NCBI GenBank assembly: GCA_049516155.1
Contig: JBEKTJ010000028.1
Span: 1-43,948 of the forward strand
DNA: 43,948 bases
Direction: 5' to 3'
Source of the DNA: Bog-159 sp049516155
Lineage (GTDB): Bacteria; Acidobacteriota; Terriglobia; Bryobacterales; Bryobacteraceae
Shown: in pieces, positions 8,107 through 15,295 of the stretch
Layout: each line of letters begins with the position of its first letter
Position numbering within the stretch: position 1 is the first letter of the stretch
Translations under genes and position numbers: made by a program
Notes under the pieces: generated by a model
Seen by the model: the letters and a program-made list of their open reading frames with translations, nothing else
What the model was told of the DNA's origin: nothing
Database searches by the model: none

Positions 8107-8134
8107 GTGCCATAAAATTGGCACCCGACGTGCT
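8107..8134 (+). promoter_or_regulatory. Possible sigma-54 (-24/-12) promoter overlapping an inverted repeat
   Basis: TGGCAC at 8119-8124 and TGCT at 8131-8134 place GG and GC exactly 12 bases apart, matching the sigma-54 TGGCAC-N5-TTGC layout except at one base of each element. The -24 element is also the right arm of the perfect inverted repeat GTGCCA-N6-TGGCAC (8107-8124). A transcript would start near 8145, about 47 bases ahead of the AAA+ gene. No activator gene is adjacent. Confidence 0.4.
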
Positions 8135-8191
8135 AATGGCCAATCGAAGGAATGCACCTCAGGGGTGAAGAGGGCTACGAAGGATACAGTC

Positions 8192-9370
8192 ATGAGCCGT
8201 ATGAACAAACAGCTTGACCCGACGCTTACGGGAATTGAAGCGGTGAAACTCGATGCTGATCTGCGACGCCGGATCGTGGGCCAGGATGAGGCAATCGATC
8301 AGATTGTCAACATCTATCAAATGTTTCTGGCGGGGATGTCGAGTCCGGGTCGGCCCATTGGCAACTTCCTGTTTCTGGGACCGACGGGGTCGGGCAAGAC
8401 GCGCATGGTGGAAGCGACGGCGGAGAGCCTGGTGGGGGATATGCGCGCGGTGGTAAAGATAGACTGCGCGGAGTTCCAACATAGCCACGAGATAGCCAAA
8501 CTGATCGGCTCGCCGCCGGGATATCTGGGGCATCGCGAGACGCACCCGTTGCTCAGCCAGGAAGTGCTGCAGGCCCATTACACCGAAAAGATGAAGTTGA
8601 GCTTCGTGCTCTTCGACGAAATTGAGAAGGCCAGCGACTCTCTGTGGAATCTGCTGCTGGGAATTCTCGACAAGGCTACTTTGACGCTGGGGGACAACCG
8701 GCGGGTAGATTTTTCGCGCACCATGATCTTCATGACCAGCAACCTTGGCGCGGGAGAAATGAGTTCGATCCTGCGTCCCAATTTGGGATTCGCGGCTTCC
8801 GAAATGGAACGTAAGTGCGCCGAGGGGATGGTGGACGGTACTCTCACCGAGAAGATTTCACGCGCAGGCGTGGAAGCCGCGCGCAAGAAATTCACGCCGG
8901 AGTTTATGAACCGGCTGGACAAGGTGGTGGTGTTCCGGCCGCTGGGCGCGCCGGAGTTACGTAAGATTCTAGGCCTGGAGTTGAACATCCTGCAACACCG
9001 CATCTTCAATTCGGCGAATGGCGCACCCTTCATTTTTGCGCTGAGCGAAGTGGCCAAGGATTTTCTACTGCGCGAAGGCACCGACCTGAAATACGGAGCT
9101 CGGCATCTGAAACGGGCCATCGATCGCAGCCTGGTGCATCCGTTGTCCAACCTGATCGCTACCGAGCAAGTGCGCGGCGGGGATTTGGTTAAAGTGGACT
9201 ACGACGGCGATTTGGAGTGCATGACGTTTTTCAAGGAAGCGGAAGACATGCCGCCTTATGCCATGATGCAGATGATGGATCCACCCGTAATGAAGGCGGT
9301 CCCGACCTACTCGGCGGGCGCGGGAGCCGAGATGCCAAAGACTTTGAACGCCAAGTCGTCGCGCCGCTGA
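8192..9370 (+). CDS. Stand-alone ClpA/ClpB-type AAA+ ATPase (second-domain module only)
   Basis: This 392-residue protein is a single AAA+ module of the ClpB/ClpA D2 type. Walker A GPTGSGKT is at 63-70, the pore loop GYLG at 110-113, Walker B LFDEIEKA around 140-147, and sensor-1 FMTSN follows. An Arg-finger region, the D2 small domain and sensor-2 KYGARHLKRAIDR are present. The Clp N-domain, the D1 ring and the coiled-coil M-domain of full ClpB are absent; full ClpB is about 860 residues. No ClpP-binding loop is evident. It is probably an ATP-driven unfoldase or remodeller. AAGGA lies seven bases before ATG 8192; a GTG at 8165 is an alternative start. Confidence 0.85.
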   Translation: MSRMNKQLDPTLTGIEAVKLDADLRRRIVGQDEAIDQIVNIYQMFLAGMSSPGRPIGNFLFLGPTGSGKTRMVEATAESLVGDMRAVVKIDCAEFQHSHEIAKLIGSPPGYLGHRETHPLLSQEVLQAHYTEKMKLSFVLFDEIEKASDSLWNLLLGILDKATLTLGDNRRVDFSRTMIFMTSNLGAGEMSSILRPNLGFAASEMERKCAEGMVDGTLTEKISRAGVEAARKKFTPEFMNRLDKVVVFRPLGAPELRKILGLELNILQHRIFNSANGAPFIFALSEVAKDFLLREGTDLKYGARHLKRAIDRSLVHPLSNLIATEQVRGGDLVKVDYDGDLECMTFFKEAEDMPPYAMMQMMDPPVMKAVPTYSAGAGAEMPKTLNAKSSRR

Positions 9371-9395
9371 AGTTGGGCGATACCTGCTTCAGTGC

Positions 9396-9401
9396 TACAA
9401 T
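9396..9401 (+). promoter_or_regulatory. -10 hexamer TACAAT 10 nt before ubiE
   Basis: It lies in the 41-bp gap between the AAA+ gene and ubiE and would give a leader of only a few bases. No Shine-Dalgarno is visible before the ATG at 9412. Confidence 0.4.
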
Positions 9402-9411
9402 TCGGCTGCTA

Positions 9412-10134
9412 ATGTCTATACCAGCCGAAAAGCGGGACCTGCGACTGATGCGTGCGATGTTCAGCACGATAGCGCCTCGATACGACTTTATTACGCGCAT
9501 CTTCTCCTATGGGATGGACCGGCGCTGGAAGCGGCGCGGTGTCGAGATGGCAGGTCTGCCGGAGCGGGCCGTGGTGCTCGATTTGGCTTCCGGAACCGGC
9601 GACTTTTCGCAGCTCGTGGTGCAGCGCTGCCCACAGGCTAAGCCCATCGCGGTGGATCTGACTGAGCGCATGCTGGGGCTGGCCCGTGAGCGGGGCATTC
9701 GCGACGCAGTTTGCGCCGACGCCACCATCCTGCCCTTCGCGCAACACACTTTCGACTGCGTGTTCATCGGCTACGGTTTGCGCAATTTCCCCGATTTGAA
9801 TGCCGCGATCTGCGAAATTGAGCGCGTCACGCGTCCGGGCGGTCTCCTGGTAACGCTCGATTTTTTCCTTCCCGCCAATCCGGTGCTGCGACAGTTATAT
9901 GTGGGTTATCTGTACTTGCAGGGCGGATTTTGGGGACTGTTGCTGCACGGCCGCCCGCGGATCTATACATACATTCCCGATTCGCTGCGCTCCTTCATCT
10001 CCATCCAGGATTTCGCGGAACGCCTGCGCAAGTCGGGCTACGCTTCGGTGAAAGCGCGCGGTTTCATCTTCGGCGGCATCGGGCTGCACTGGGCCGCAAA
10101 GAGGGAGAATCCTAGCCGGGTTGCCGCACTTTAG
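9412..10134 (+). CDS. ubiE: Menaquinone/ubiquinone biosynthesis C-methyltransferase
   Basis: This 240-residue class I SAM methyltransferase of the UbiE/MenG/COQ5 family catalyses the ring C-methylation in menaquinone (or ubiquinone) synthesis on the cytoplasmic side. It shows the family opening MFSTIAPRYDFITRIFSYGMD followed by W-R. The SAM motif is VLDLASGTGDFS, the post-I acid is AVDLTERML, and the family signature FIGYGLRNFPDLNAAI and EIERVTRPGGLLVTLDFF follow. It ends with a hydrophobic C-terminal region. No other quinone gene is in the window. MenG is the likelier role in acidobacteria. Confidence 0.9.
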   Translation: MSIPAEKRDLRLMRAMFSTIAPRYDFITRIFSYGMDRRWKRRGVEMAGLPERAVVLDLASGTGDFSQLVVQRCPQAKPIAVDLTERMLGLARERGIRDAVCADATILPFAQHTFDCVFIGYGLRNFPDLNAAICEIERVTRPGGLLVTLDFFLPANPVLRQLYVGYLYLQGGFWGLLLHGRPRIYTYIPDSLRSFISIQDFAERLRKSGYASVKARGFIFGGIGLHWAAKRENPSRVAAL

Positions 10135-10207
10135 AAGAGGAGTCCTTTCCGACTGAGACTGGAAGAGCAAGTTCCCGAGAGGAGCACTAGAGCTTCGATT
10201 CGGGAAA

Positions 10208-10226
10208 GCCCGGGGAACGCCCGGGC
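10208..10226 (+). repeat. Hairpin GCCCGGG-N5-CCCGGGC in the leader of the small ORF
   Basis: A perfect seven-base stem with a five-base loop lies 30 bases ahead of the small ORF. A CTTCGGG segment follows it and could pair alternatively. There is no U-tract. It could be a structured leader or a hairpin of the dispersed family. Confidence 0.5.
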
Positions 10227-10255
10227 CTTCGGGTCAAAGCAGAAAGGAGGGTCAA

Positions 10256-10336
10256 ATGATCCTATTGTTAGTTGATCTGCCGTTCTATGGCAGCATCACG
10301 GTCATTGTCGTCTGGCGCCGCAAGCGCCGTCGGTAG
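10256..10336 (+). CDS. Small ORF, 26 residues, hydrophobic with an Arg-rich end
   Basis: ATG 10256 follows a near-perfect Shine-Dalgarno (AAAGGAGG) by five bases, the best ribosome-binding site in the window. The peptide is MILLLVDLPFYGSITVIVVW followed by RRKRRR. That is a single possible membrane segment with a basic cytoplasmic end, as in membrane-anchored small proteins or leader peptides. A strong hairpin lies eight bases after the stop. I know no family for it. Its position 120 bp after ubiE, with a structured region between, suggests an independent unit or a regulatory leader, but no large downstream gene follows on this strand for 1 kb. Confidence 0.4.
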   Translation: MILLLVDLPFYGSITVIVVWRRKRRR

Positions 10337-10343
10337 TGGCCGA

Positions 10344-10373
10344 GCGGGATCGGGGCTGCAACCCCGATCCCGC
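10344..10373 (+). terminator. Strong 12-bp hairpin after the small ORF
   Basis: GCGGGATCGGGG pairs perfectly with CCCCGATCCCGC across a six-base loop. There is no U-tract, so it is either a terminator of unusual form or a member of the dispersed hairpin family seen at 15.1, 22.8, 27.7 and 37.7 kb. Confidence 0.45.
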
Positions 10374-10533
10374 TACTAGCATACTCCAAACGACCGTCGA
10401 ATTGGAAGCCCTACGTCGGGCAATGCGGCGGATGGTTCCAAGCGGGCTGCGCGGAACTGCTGCGCCCCCCAAGGCACTGTACAATCCGCACATTGGCAAC
10501 CTCCTGCAATCCGGCCAACCGGCATCCCATAAA

Positions 10534-10591
10534 GGCCACCTCCATAGCGCGGCGCCCGGGAGGTGGCCGCAGTGGAAACCGCCATTGGCGG
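10534..10591 (-). repeat. Two hairpins downstream of the lectin gene
   Basis: GGCCACCTCC (10534-10543) pairs with GGAGGTGGCC (10559-10568). CCGCC-ATT-GGCGG spans 10579-10591. Read on the minus strand the latter is followed by TTTCC, so it may help end the lectin transcript. The rest of 10374-10615 contains no gene I can support. Confidence 0.45.
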
Positions 10592-10615
10592 CGCGTCGCT
10601 CCAGGGATCGCGCGG

Positions 10616-11143
10616 TCAGCCCGCCGCGCCGAGGGAAGCGGATTGAGTGGTCCGCAGCGCTTCCGCCTCCACTGCCAGTTCCTCGATGGTTGCGGTGGAG
10701 CGCGTGGACATCAGGTTATAACCATACAGGCCGATCGCGTCAACCCTTGCACCGGACCGCCCAAACAGCGCGACAACGTTACCCACGACGGCATTTGCAC
10801 CGCCCCCGTCGCCGCCGTAGGGTCCATACCCGCGCACGACTTTTCCCTCCAGGGCCGCAAAACGCAGTTGATCGACTTTGTTGCCGGAGCGAATCAGTAC
10901 GGAAATCAACTCCTGGCCCTGCAGGCTGATCTGCGCCGGCTTGCCGCCGTCCCCTCCATGTGCCGGGGCTTCCCAGAGTTCGCCATTCTCCAGTTCGTAT
11001 GTCGCTTGGATCGAATCGACGGTGTTGCCGCTCCGAATCTTCAGAAGGGCAATCCGCTTAATTGTCGAAGGGGCGCTGGTGTAATCGTTAAACTCTTTGC
11101 CGCCACCGCCGCCGAATACAGGACTCTTCTCAATTTGTGTCAC
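10616..11143 (-). CDS. Jacalin-like lectin domain protein
   Basis: This 175-residue protein has three jacalin-type Gly-rich strands: SPVFGGGGGKEFND, APAHGGDGGKPAQISL and GYGPYGGDGGG. Paired motifs IRSGNTVDSIQATYE and IRSGNKVDQLRFAALEG lie between them. This beta-prism fold binds mannose- or galactose-type sugars. There is no signal peptide or membrane segment, so it is cytosolic or exported by an unrecognised route. The C-terminal 35 residues are Ala/Glu-rich and lie outside the fold. The start is GTG at 11143 behind GGGAGG. It has no neighbour on its strand. Plant-type jacalins are uncommon in bacteria. Confidence 0.8.
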   Translation of the reverse strand: MTQIEKSPVFGGGGGKEFNDYTSAPSTIKRIALLKIRSGNTVDSIQATYELENGELWEAPAHGGDGGKPAQISLQGQELISVLIRSGNKVDQLRFAALEGKVVRGYGPYGGDGGGANAVVGNVVALFGRSGARVDAIGLYGYNLMSTRSTATIEELAVEAEALRTTQSASLGAAG

Positions 11144-11159
11144 TGTGGACCTCCCATAA

Positions 11160-11285
11160 GTAGGAAATAATGGTTAATTTCCTCCGAATAAGAGTATATA
11201 TCCAAGAGTTAATAATGTCGATATTAAAATTATTAAATCGTAAAATATGCATATATTTCCGTATTTATCATCACAAATGCACGGA
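11160..11285 (-). promoter_or_regulatory. AT-rich intergenic stretch upstream of the lectin gene
   Basis: About 125 bases are strikingly AT-rich (for example AAAATTATTAAATCG and GCATATATTTCCG) in an otherwise GC-rich window. It lies between the lectin gene and the divergent sugar dehydrogenase. Several TATA-like words point toward the lectin on the minus strand, so it probably holds the lectin promoter. It may have arrived with the lectin or be an H-NS-like/nucleoid protein target. Confidence 0.6.
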
Positions 11286-11330
11286 GTCGACGCGACGGTT
11301 TCGCTTTCCCGGGCAGGCCGCGCCGTTGGG

Positions 11331-11336
11331 TACAAT
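11331..11336 (+). promoter_or_regulatory. -10 hexamer TACAAT before the dehydrogenase operon
   Basis: It lies five bases before an in-frame GTG (11342) and 14 bases before the ATG (11351). A start at the GTG would make this another leaderless-type gene. Confidence 0.4.
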
Positions 11337-11350
11337 GCGAAGTGCGAGCC

Positions 11351-12451
11351 ATGAAAGCCGTAGCCGTTTATCCCGCCCGCCGCGCGGTCGACATCGTCGA
11401 CATCGCAGAGCCGCGCATTGCCGCGCCCACTCAAGTAAAGCTGCGCATGCTGGAAGTCGGCGTGTGCGGCACGGACAAGGACATCTGCGCGTTCGCTTAC
11501 GGCACTCCGCCGCCCGGATCGGACGGTTTCGTGCTGGGCCACGAATCGCTGGCCGAAGTGGCTGAGGCCGGGCCGGACGTTGCGGATCTGCGCGCGGGCG
11601 ACTTGGTCGTGAGTACCGTGCGCCTGCCTTGCTCCGATGCCAATTGCGCTGCCTGCCGCGCGGGCCATTACGATTTCTGCATGACTGGAAACTACCGCGA
11701 GCACGGCATCAAGGGTCTGGACGGATTTATGACCGAATTCGTCGTCGAAGACCGGCAAAACCTGCACCCGGTGCCGCGCGAATTGCGGGACGTGGCGGTT
11801 CTGGTCGAGCCGCTAACCATTGCGGAGAAGGCGCTCATTGAAGTGCGCGAGATCCAGCGGCGCCTCGATTGGGATGGCGGCCGGCAACGCGCGGTGGTGT
11901 TGGGCTCCGGGCCGGTCGGACTGCTGGGCGCGATGGTGCTGGTGAATGCGGGCTTCGAGACGTACGTCTATTCACGGTCGCCCCGGCCGAATCCCAAGGC
12001 GGAGGTGGCGGAGGCCGTCGGCGCGCGGTATATTTCGTCCGAGGGGACCGGCATCGAGCAGATGGCTGAACAGGTGGGCAACATCGATCTGATTTACGAG
12101 GCCGCCGGCGCGCCGCAGTTCGCGTTTGAAGTGTTGAAGCATTTGGGGTCGAACGGAATCTATGTCTTCACCGGCGTTCCCCGCGATCAGGCGCCGGTGG
12201 AATTCGATACCGAACGCATCATGTACAATCTTGTGCTGAAAAATCAAGTGGTGCTGGGAGTTGTGAATGCCGGACCGCAAGCGTTCGACAATGCGGTGCG
12301 CGATATCGGCGTTTTCGCGGGGCGCTGGCCGCAAGCGCTGCGCGCCATGATCACGGGCCGCTATCCCATGGAAGCCTTCCACGATCCGGTGATGGGCAAA
12401 GCCGGCGGCATCAAGAACGTGATCGAGATTTCGCAGGCGGGCCGCCCGTGA
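11351..12451 (+). CDS. Zinc-dependent glucose 1-dehydrogenase-like alcohol dehydrogenase
   Basis: This 366-residue medium-chain dehydrogenase probably oxidises an aldose (glucose-type) with NAD(P). Cys39 (GVCGTDKD), His64 and Glu65 (GHES) are candidate catalytic-zinc ligands. Cys94, Cys99, Cys102 and Cys110 form the structural zinc loop. The nucleotide fold carries VVLGSGPVGLLGAMVLVNAG. The C-terminal half follows archaeal-type glucose dehydrogenases (VEPLTIAEKAL; NGIYVFTGVP). It overlaps the next gene by four bases (GTGA), so translation is probably coupled with the glucosidase, which may release its substrate. A GTG at 11342 is an alternative start. Confidence 0.8.
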   Translation: MKAVAVYPARRAVDIVDIAEPRIAAPTQVKLRMLEVGVCGTDKDICAFAYGTPPPGSDGFVLGHESLAEVAEAGPDVADLRAGDLVVSTVRLPCSDANCAACRAGHYDFCMTGNYREHGIKGLDGFMTEFVVEDRQNLHPVPRELRDVAVLVEPLTIAEKALIEVREIQRRLDWDGGRQRAVVLGSGPVGLLGAMVLVNAGFETYVYSRSPRPNPKAEVAEAVGARYISSEGTGIEQMAEQVGNIDLIYEAAGAPQFAFEVLKHLGSNGIYVFTGVPRDQAPVEFDTERIMYNLVLKNQVVLGVVNAGPQAFDNAVRDIGVFAGRWPQALRAMITGRYPMEAFHDPVMGKAGGIKNVIEISQAGRP

Positions 12452-15114
12452 TCGCCGAACTGGCGCGCCTGGCCGAAGACGAGCGCCGCGAAAAGAACTG
12501 GAAGCGCTGGGGTCCGTATCTTTCCGAGCGGCAATGGGGCACCGTGCGCGAAGATTACTCCGCCAGCGGCGCCTGTTGGGAATATTTTCCGCACGATCAC
12601 GCGCGCAGCCGCGCGTACCGCTGGGGCGAGGACGGGCTGCTGGGCATCTGCGACCGCGAATGCCGCATGTGCTTCGCGCTGGCGCTGTGGAATGGGCGCG
12701 ACCCTATTCTGAAAGAACGGCTCTTCGGGCTGAACAACCATGAAGGCAACCATGGCGAAGACGTCAAGGAGTGCTATTACTATCTGGACTCCACGCCCAC
12801 ACACTCGTACATGAAGGCGCTCTACAAGTATCCGCAGGCTCCCTTCCCGTATACATGGCTGGTGGAGGAGAACCACCGCCGCGGGCGCGAGCAAGCGGAG
12901 TTCGAGCTTGAAGACACGGGCATTTTCGACGAACAGCGCTATTTCGATATCTTCGTCGAATATGCCAAGGCTGGAACCGACGACGTTGCCATCCGCATCA
13001 GCGCGGTCAATCGCGGCCCCGAGCGGGCGGCGCTGGCGATGCTGCCCACGCTATGGTTCCGGAACACCTGGTCGTGGGGGCGCGAGGGCGAAGGCTATTG
13101 GCCTAAGCCCAGGATCTACAAGGCGGGAGATACGGCGTTGTTGGCCGAGCACGCTTCGCTGGGAAAGTATCGCCTCGAAGCGCCCGGCGCCAACCAGTTG
13201 CTCTTCACCGAAAACGAAACCAACATGGAACGGCTGTTTGGTGTGAAGAGCGCCGGACCCTATGTTAAAGACGCTTTCCACGCCTATCTGATCGAGGGCC
13301 GCAGCGACAATCTGAACCCGCGGAACGAAGGCACCAAGGCCGCCGCGCTGTATCGGCTTGAGCTGGATCCGGGCGCGAGCGCAACCATTCACTTGCGGCT
13401 GGCTTCCGACAATGGCGGGGACGATGCTGTGGCAAGCAGCCCATCGCTCGACGCGGAGCAGGTATTCCAGCAGCGGCAAGGCGAGGCCGACGAGTTCTAC
13501 GCGACGTGGCTACGCGACGGATATTCGGATGAGCCGCGGCGCATCGCGCGGCAAGCGTGCGCCGGTCTGCTGTGGACCAAGCAGTTCTATTACTATGCAG
13601 TGGGCCCGTGGCTGGAAGGCGATCCCGCGCAACCGCCGCCTCCCGCCGGGCGCGAGAACGGGCGCAACCGCGACTGGAAGCATCTCTACAACCGCGACGT
13701 CATTTCGATGCCGGACAACTGGGAATATCCGTGGTACGCCGCATGGGACCTGGCTTTCCACACGATTCCGTTCGCCAAGCTGGATCCGAATTTCGCCAAG
13801 GAGCAACTCGTGCTGCTATTGCGCGAGTGGTACATGCACCCCAACGGGCAGGTCCCAGCCTACGAATTCTCCTTCGGCGACGTGAACCCGCCCGTGCACG
13901 CCTGGGCATGCTGGCGCGTGTATAAGATGACCGGACCCCGCGGCGGACGCGACCGCATCTTCCTGGGCCGGGTGTTTCAGAAACTGCTCATCAGCTTCAC
14001 CTGGTGGGTGAATCGTAAGGACGTGGAAGGGCAGAACATATTTTCCGGGGGCTTTCTGGGCCTCGACAATATAGGCGTCTTCGACCGTTCCCAGCCGCTG
14101 CCCGGCAATGTGAAATTGGAACAGGCCGATGGCACCGCCTGGATGGCGTCGTTCTGTCTGACCATGCTTTCCATGGCGCTGGAATTGGCTGCCGAAGATC
14201 CGGAATATGAAGATGTAGCCTCCAAGTTCTTCGAGCACTTCGTAGCCATCGCCAGCGCCATGAATTCGCTGGGCGGAACCGGTCTGTGGGACGAGGGTGA
14301 CGGATTCTACTACGATCAGCTCCGCGTGGACGGCAATACGGTTCCGCTGCGCGTGCGCTCGGCGGTGGGACTAATACCATTGATCGCGGTGCAGGTGCTG
14401 GACTACGACATCATCGCCCGTTTGCCGGGTTTCCACAAACGCATGGACTGGTTCTTGACGAATCGCCAGGATCTGACGCAACAGATCTCGTACATGGAGC
14501 AGGACGATTCCGATGGACATACGCACAGGCTATTGGGGATTCCGTCGCTGGGACGGCTATTGCGCGTATTGAAATACATGCTGGATGAGAACGAGTTCCT
14601 CTCGCCCTATGGTATCCGTTCGCTTTCCAAGTTCCACCAGCAGCACCCTTTTATTCTGCATACCGACGGCGCCGAACAGCGCGTGGATTACGAGCCGGCG
14701 GAATCCACCAGCGGCACGTTTGGCGGCAATTCCAATTGGCGCGGGCCAATTTGGTTTCCGCTCAACTACCTTTTGGTGGAGGCGCTGGAGCGCTATCACC
14801 ACTTCTATGGCGACCATCTGCGCGTCGAATGCCCCACCGGCTCGGGGCGGATGATGAACCTGAAAGAAGTGGCGGGGGAAATCATGGCGCGCCTGGCGCG
14901 AATATTTCTGCCCGGAGAAGATGGGCGCGCCGCGTGGCAATCTTGCCCGCACTACGCGAAGGATCCGAACTGGCGCGACCTGACCTTGTTCTACGAATTC
15001 TTCGATGGAGACAACGGACGGGGTTTGGGCGCCAGCCACCAGACTGGCTGGACCGCGCTCGTGGTACGGTGCCTGGAGGACATGGCCCTCCACAACCCCG
15101 GATTTGGTAGTTGA
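12448..15114 (+). CDS. GH63-type glucosidase (MGH1-like), 888 residues
   Basis: This large (alpha/alpha)6-barrel glycosidase resembles bacterial relatives of mannosyl-oligosaccharide glucosidase. It contains WGPYLSERQWGTVREDYS, CDRECRMCFALALWNGRDP, MPDNWEYPWYAAWDLAFH, PAYEFSFGDVNPPVHAWACW and the late GNSNWRGPIWFPLNYL. It has no signal peptide, so it acts on cytosolic or imported glucosides; glucosylglycerate- or oligosaccharide-like substrates are possible but not readable. The GTG start overlaps the stop of the sugar dehydrogenase. Together they could hydrolyse a glucoside and oxidise the released sugar. Confidence 0.85.
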   Translation: MIAELARLAEDERREKNWKRWGPYLSERQWGTVREDYSASGACWEYFPHDHARSRAYRWGEDGLLGICDRECRMCFALALWNGRDPILKERLFGLNNHEGNHGEDVKECYYYLDSTPTHSYMKALYKYPQAPFPYTWLVEENHRRGREQAEFELEDTGIFDEQRYFDIFVEYAKAGTDDVAIRISAVNRGPERAALAMLPTLWFRNTWSWGREGEGYWPKPRIYKAGDTALLAEHASLGKYRLEAPGANQLLFTENETNMERLFGVKSAGPYVKDAFHAYLIEGRSDNLNPRNEGTKAAALYRLELDPGASATIHLRLASDNGGDDAVASSPSLDAEQVFQQRQGEADEFYATWLRDGYSDEPRRIARQACAGLLWTKQFYYYAVGPWLEGDPAQPPPPAGRENGRNRDWKHLYNRDVISMPDNWEYPWYAAWDLAFHTIPFAKLDPNFAKEQLVLLLREWYMHPNGQVPAYEFSFGDVNPPVHAWACWRVYKMTGPRGGRDRIFLGRVFQKLLISFTWWVNRKDVEGQNIFSGGFLGLDNIGVFDRSQPLPGNVKLEQADGTAWMASFCLTMLSMALELAAEDPEYEDVASKFFEHFVAIASAMNSLGGTGLWDEGDGFYYDQLRVDGNTVPLRVRSAVGLIPLIAVQVLDYDIIARLPGFHKRMDWFLTNRQDLTQQISYMEQDDSDGHTHRLLGIPSLGRLLRVLKYMLDENEFLSPYGIRSLSKFHQQHPFILHTDGAEQRVDYEPAESTSGTFGGNSNWRGPIWFPLNYLLVEALERYHHFYGDHLRVECPTGSGRMMNLKEVAGEIMARLARIFLPGEDGRAAWQSCPHYAKDPNWRDLTLFYEFFDGDNGRGLGASHQTGWTALVVRCLEDMALHNPGFGS

Positions 15115-15125
15115 TGAACCACTCA

Positions 15126-15246
15126 TGGCCCGCGACGGGCCACTCTGAAGCATGAAAATGTGGGGCGGCCAATCCTGGCCGCAGCCGCCTTTCCAGGCGG
15201 CCAGAGCCGGCTGAAAGCCGGCTGCGGGCAAAATTGCCCGCCCTCC
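15126..15246. repeat. Cluster of five perfect hairpins
   Basis: Five consecutive perfect palindromes fill the gap after the glucosidase: 15126-15142 (TGGCCCG stem), 15165-15182 (GCGGCCA), 15184-15201 (GCCGCCT), 15205-15223 (AGCCGGCT) and 15224-15241 (GCGGGCAA). The tail is CCCTCC. The stems are unrelated to one another yet each is perfectly paired. The convergent dacB gene ends 50 bp further on, so the cluster could act as a bidirectional terminator or mRNA end protector. Confidence 0.8.
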
Positions 15247-15295
15247 AATTCGCGCTACAGGCGCGTATTTTCAGAGCAACGCGGATCGGCGTCCA

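Noticed and set aside
8192..9370. Full ClpB or ClpX assignment for the AAA+ gene
   Set aside because: It lacks the ClpB N-domain, D1 and M-domain and the ClpX zinc-binding domain; the motifs fit only the second Clp/Hsp100 AAA+ module.
10344..10373. Classical Rho-independent terminator
   Set aside because: The stem is strong but no U-run follows; the element is listed with reduced confidence and may belong to the hairpin family instead.
10480..10600. TACAAT at 10480-10485 six bases before an ATT, suggesting a leaderless gene whose ATG mutated
   Set aside because: The downstream frame has no family resemblance and contains the hairpins behind the lectin gene; a single match is not enough.
15126..15246. 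CRISPR array or tRNA cluster in the hairpin-rich gap
   Set aside because: There is no repeated unit with spacers and none of the palindromes folds into a cloverleaf; stems are independent short hairpins.
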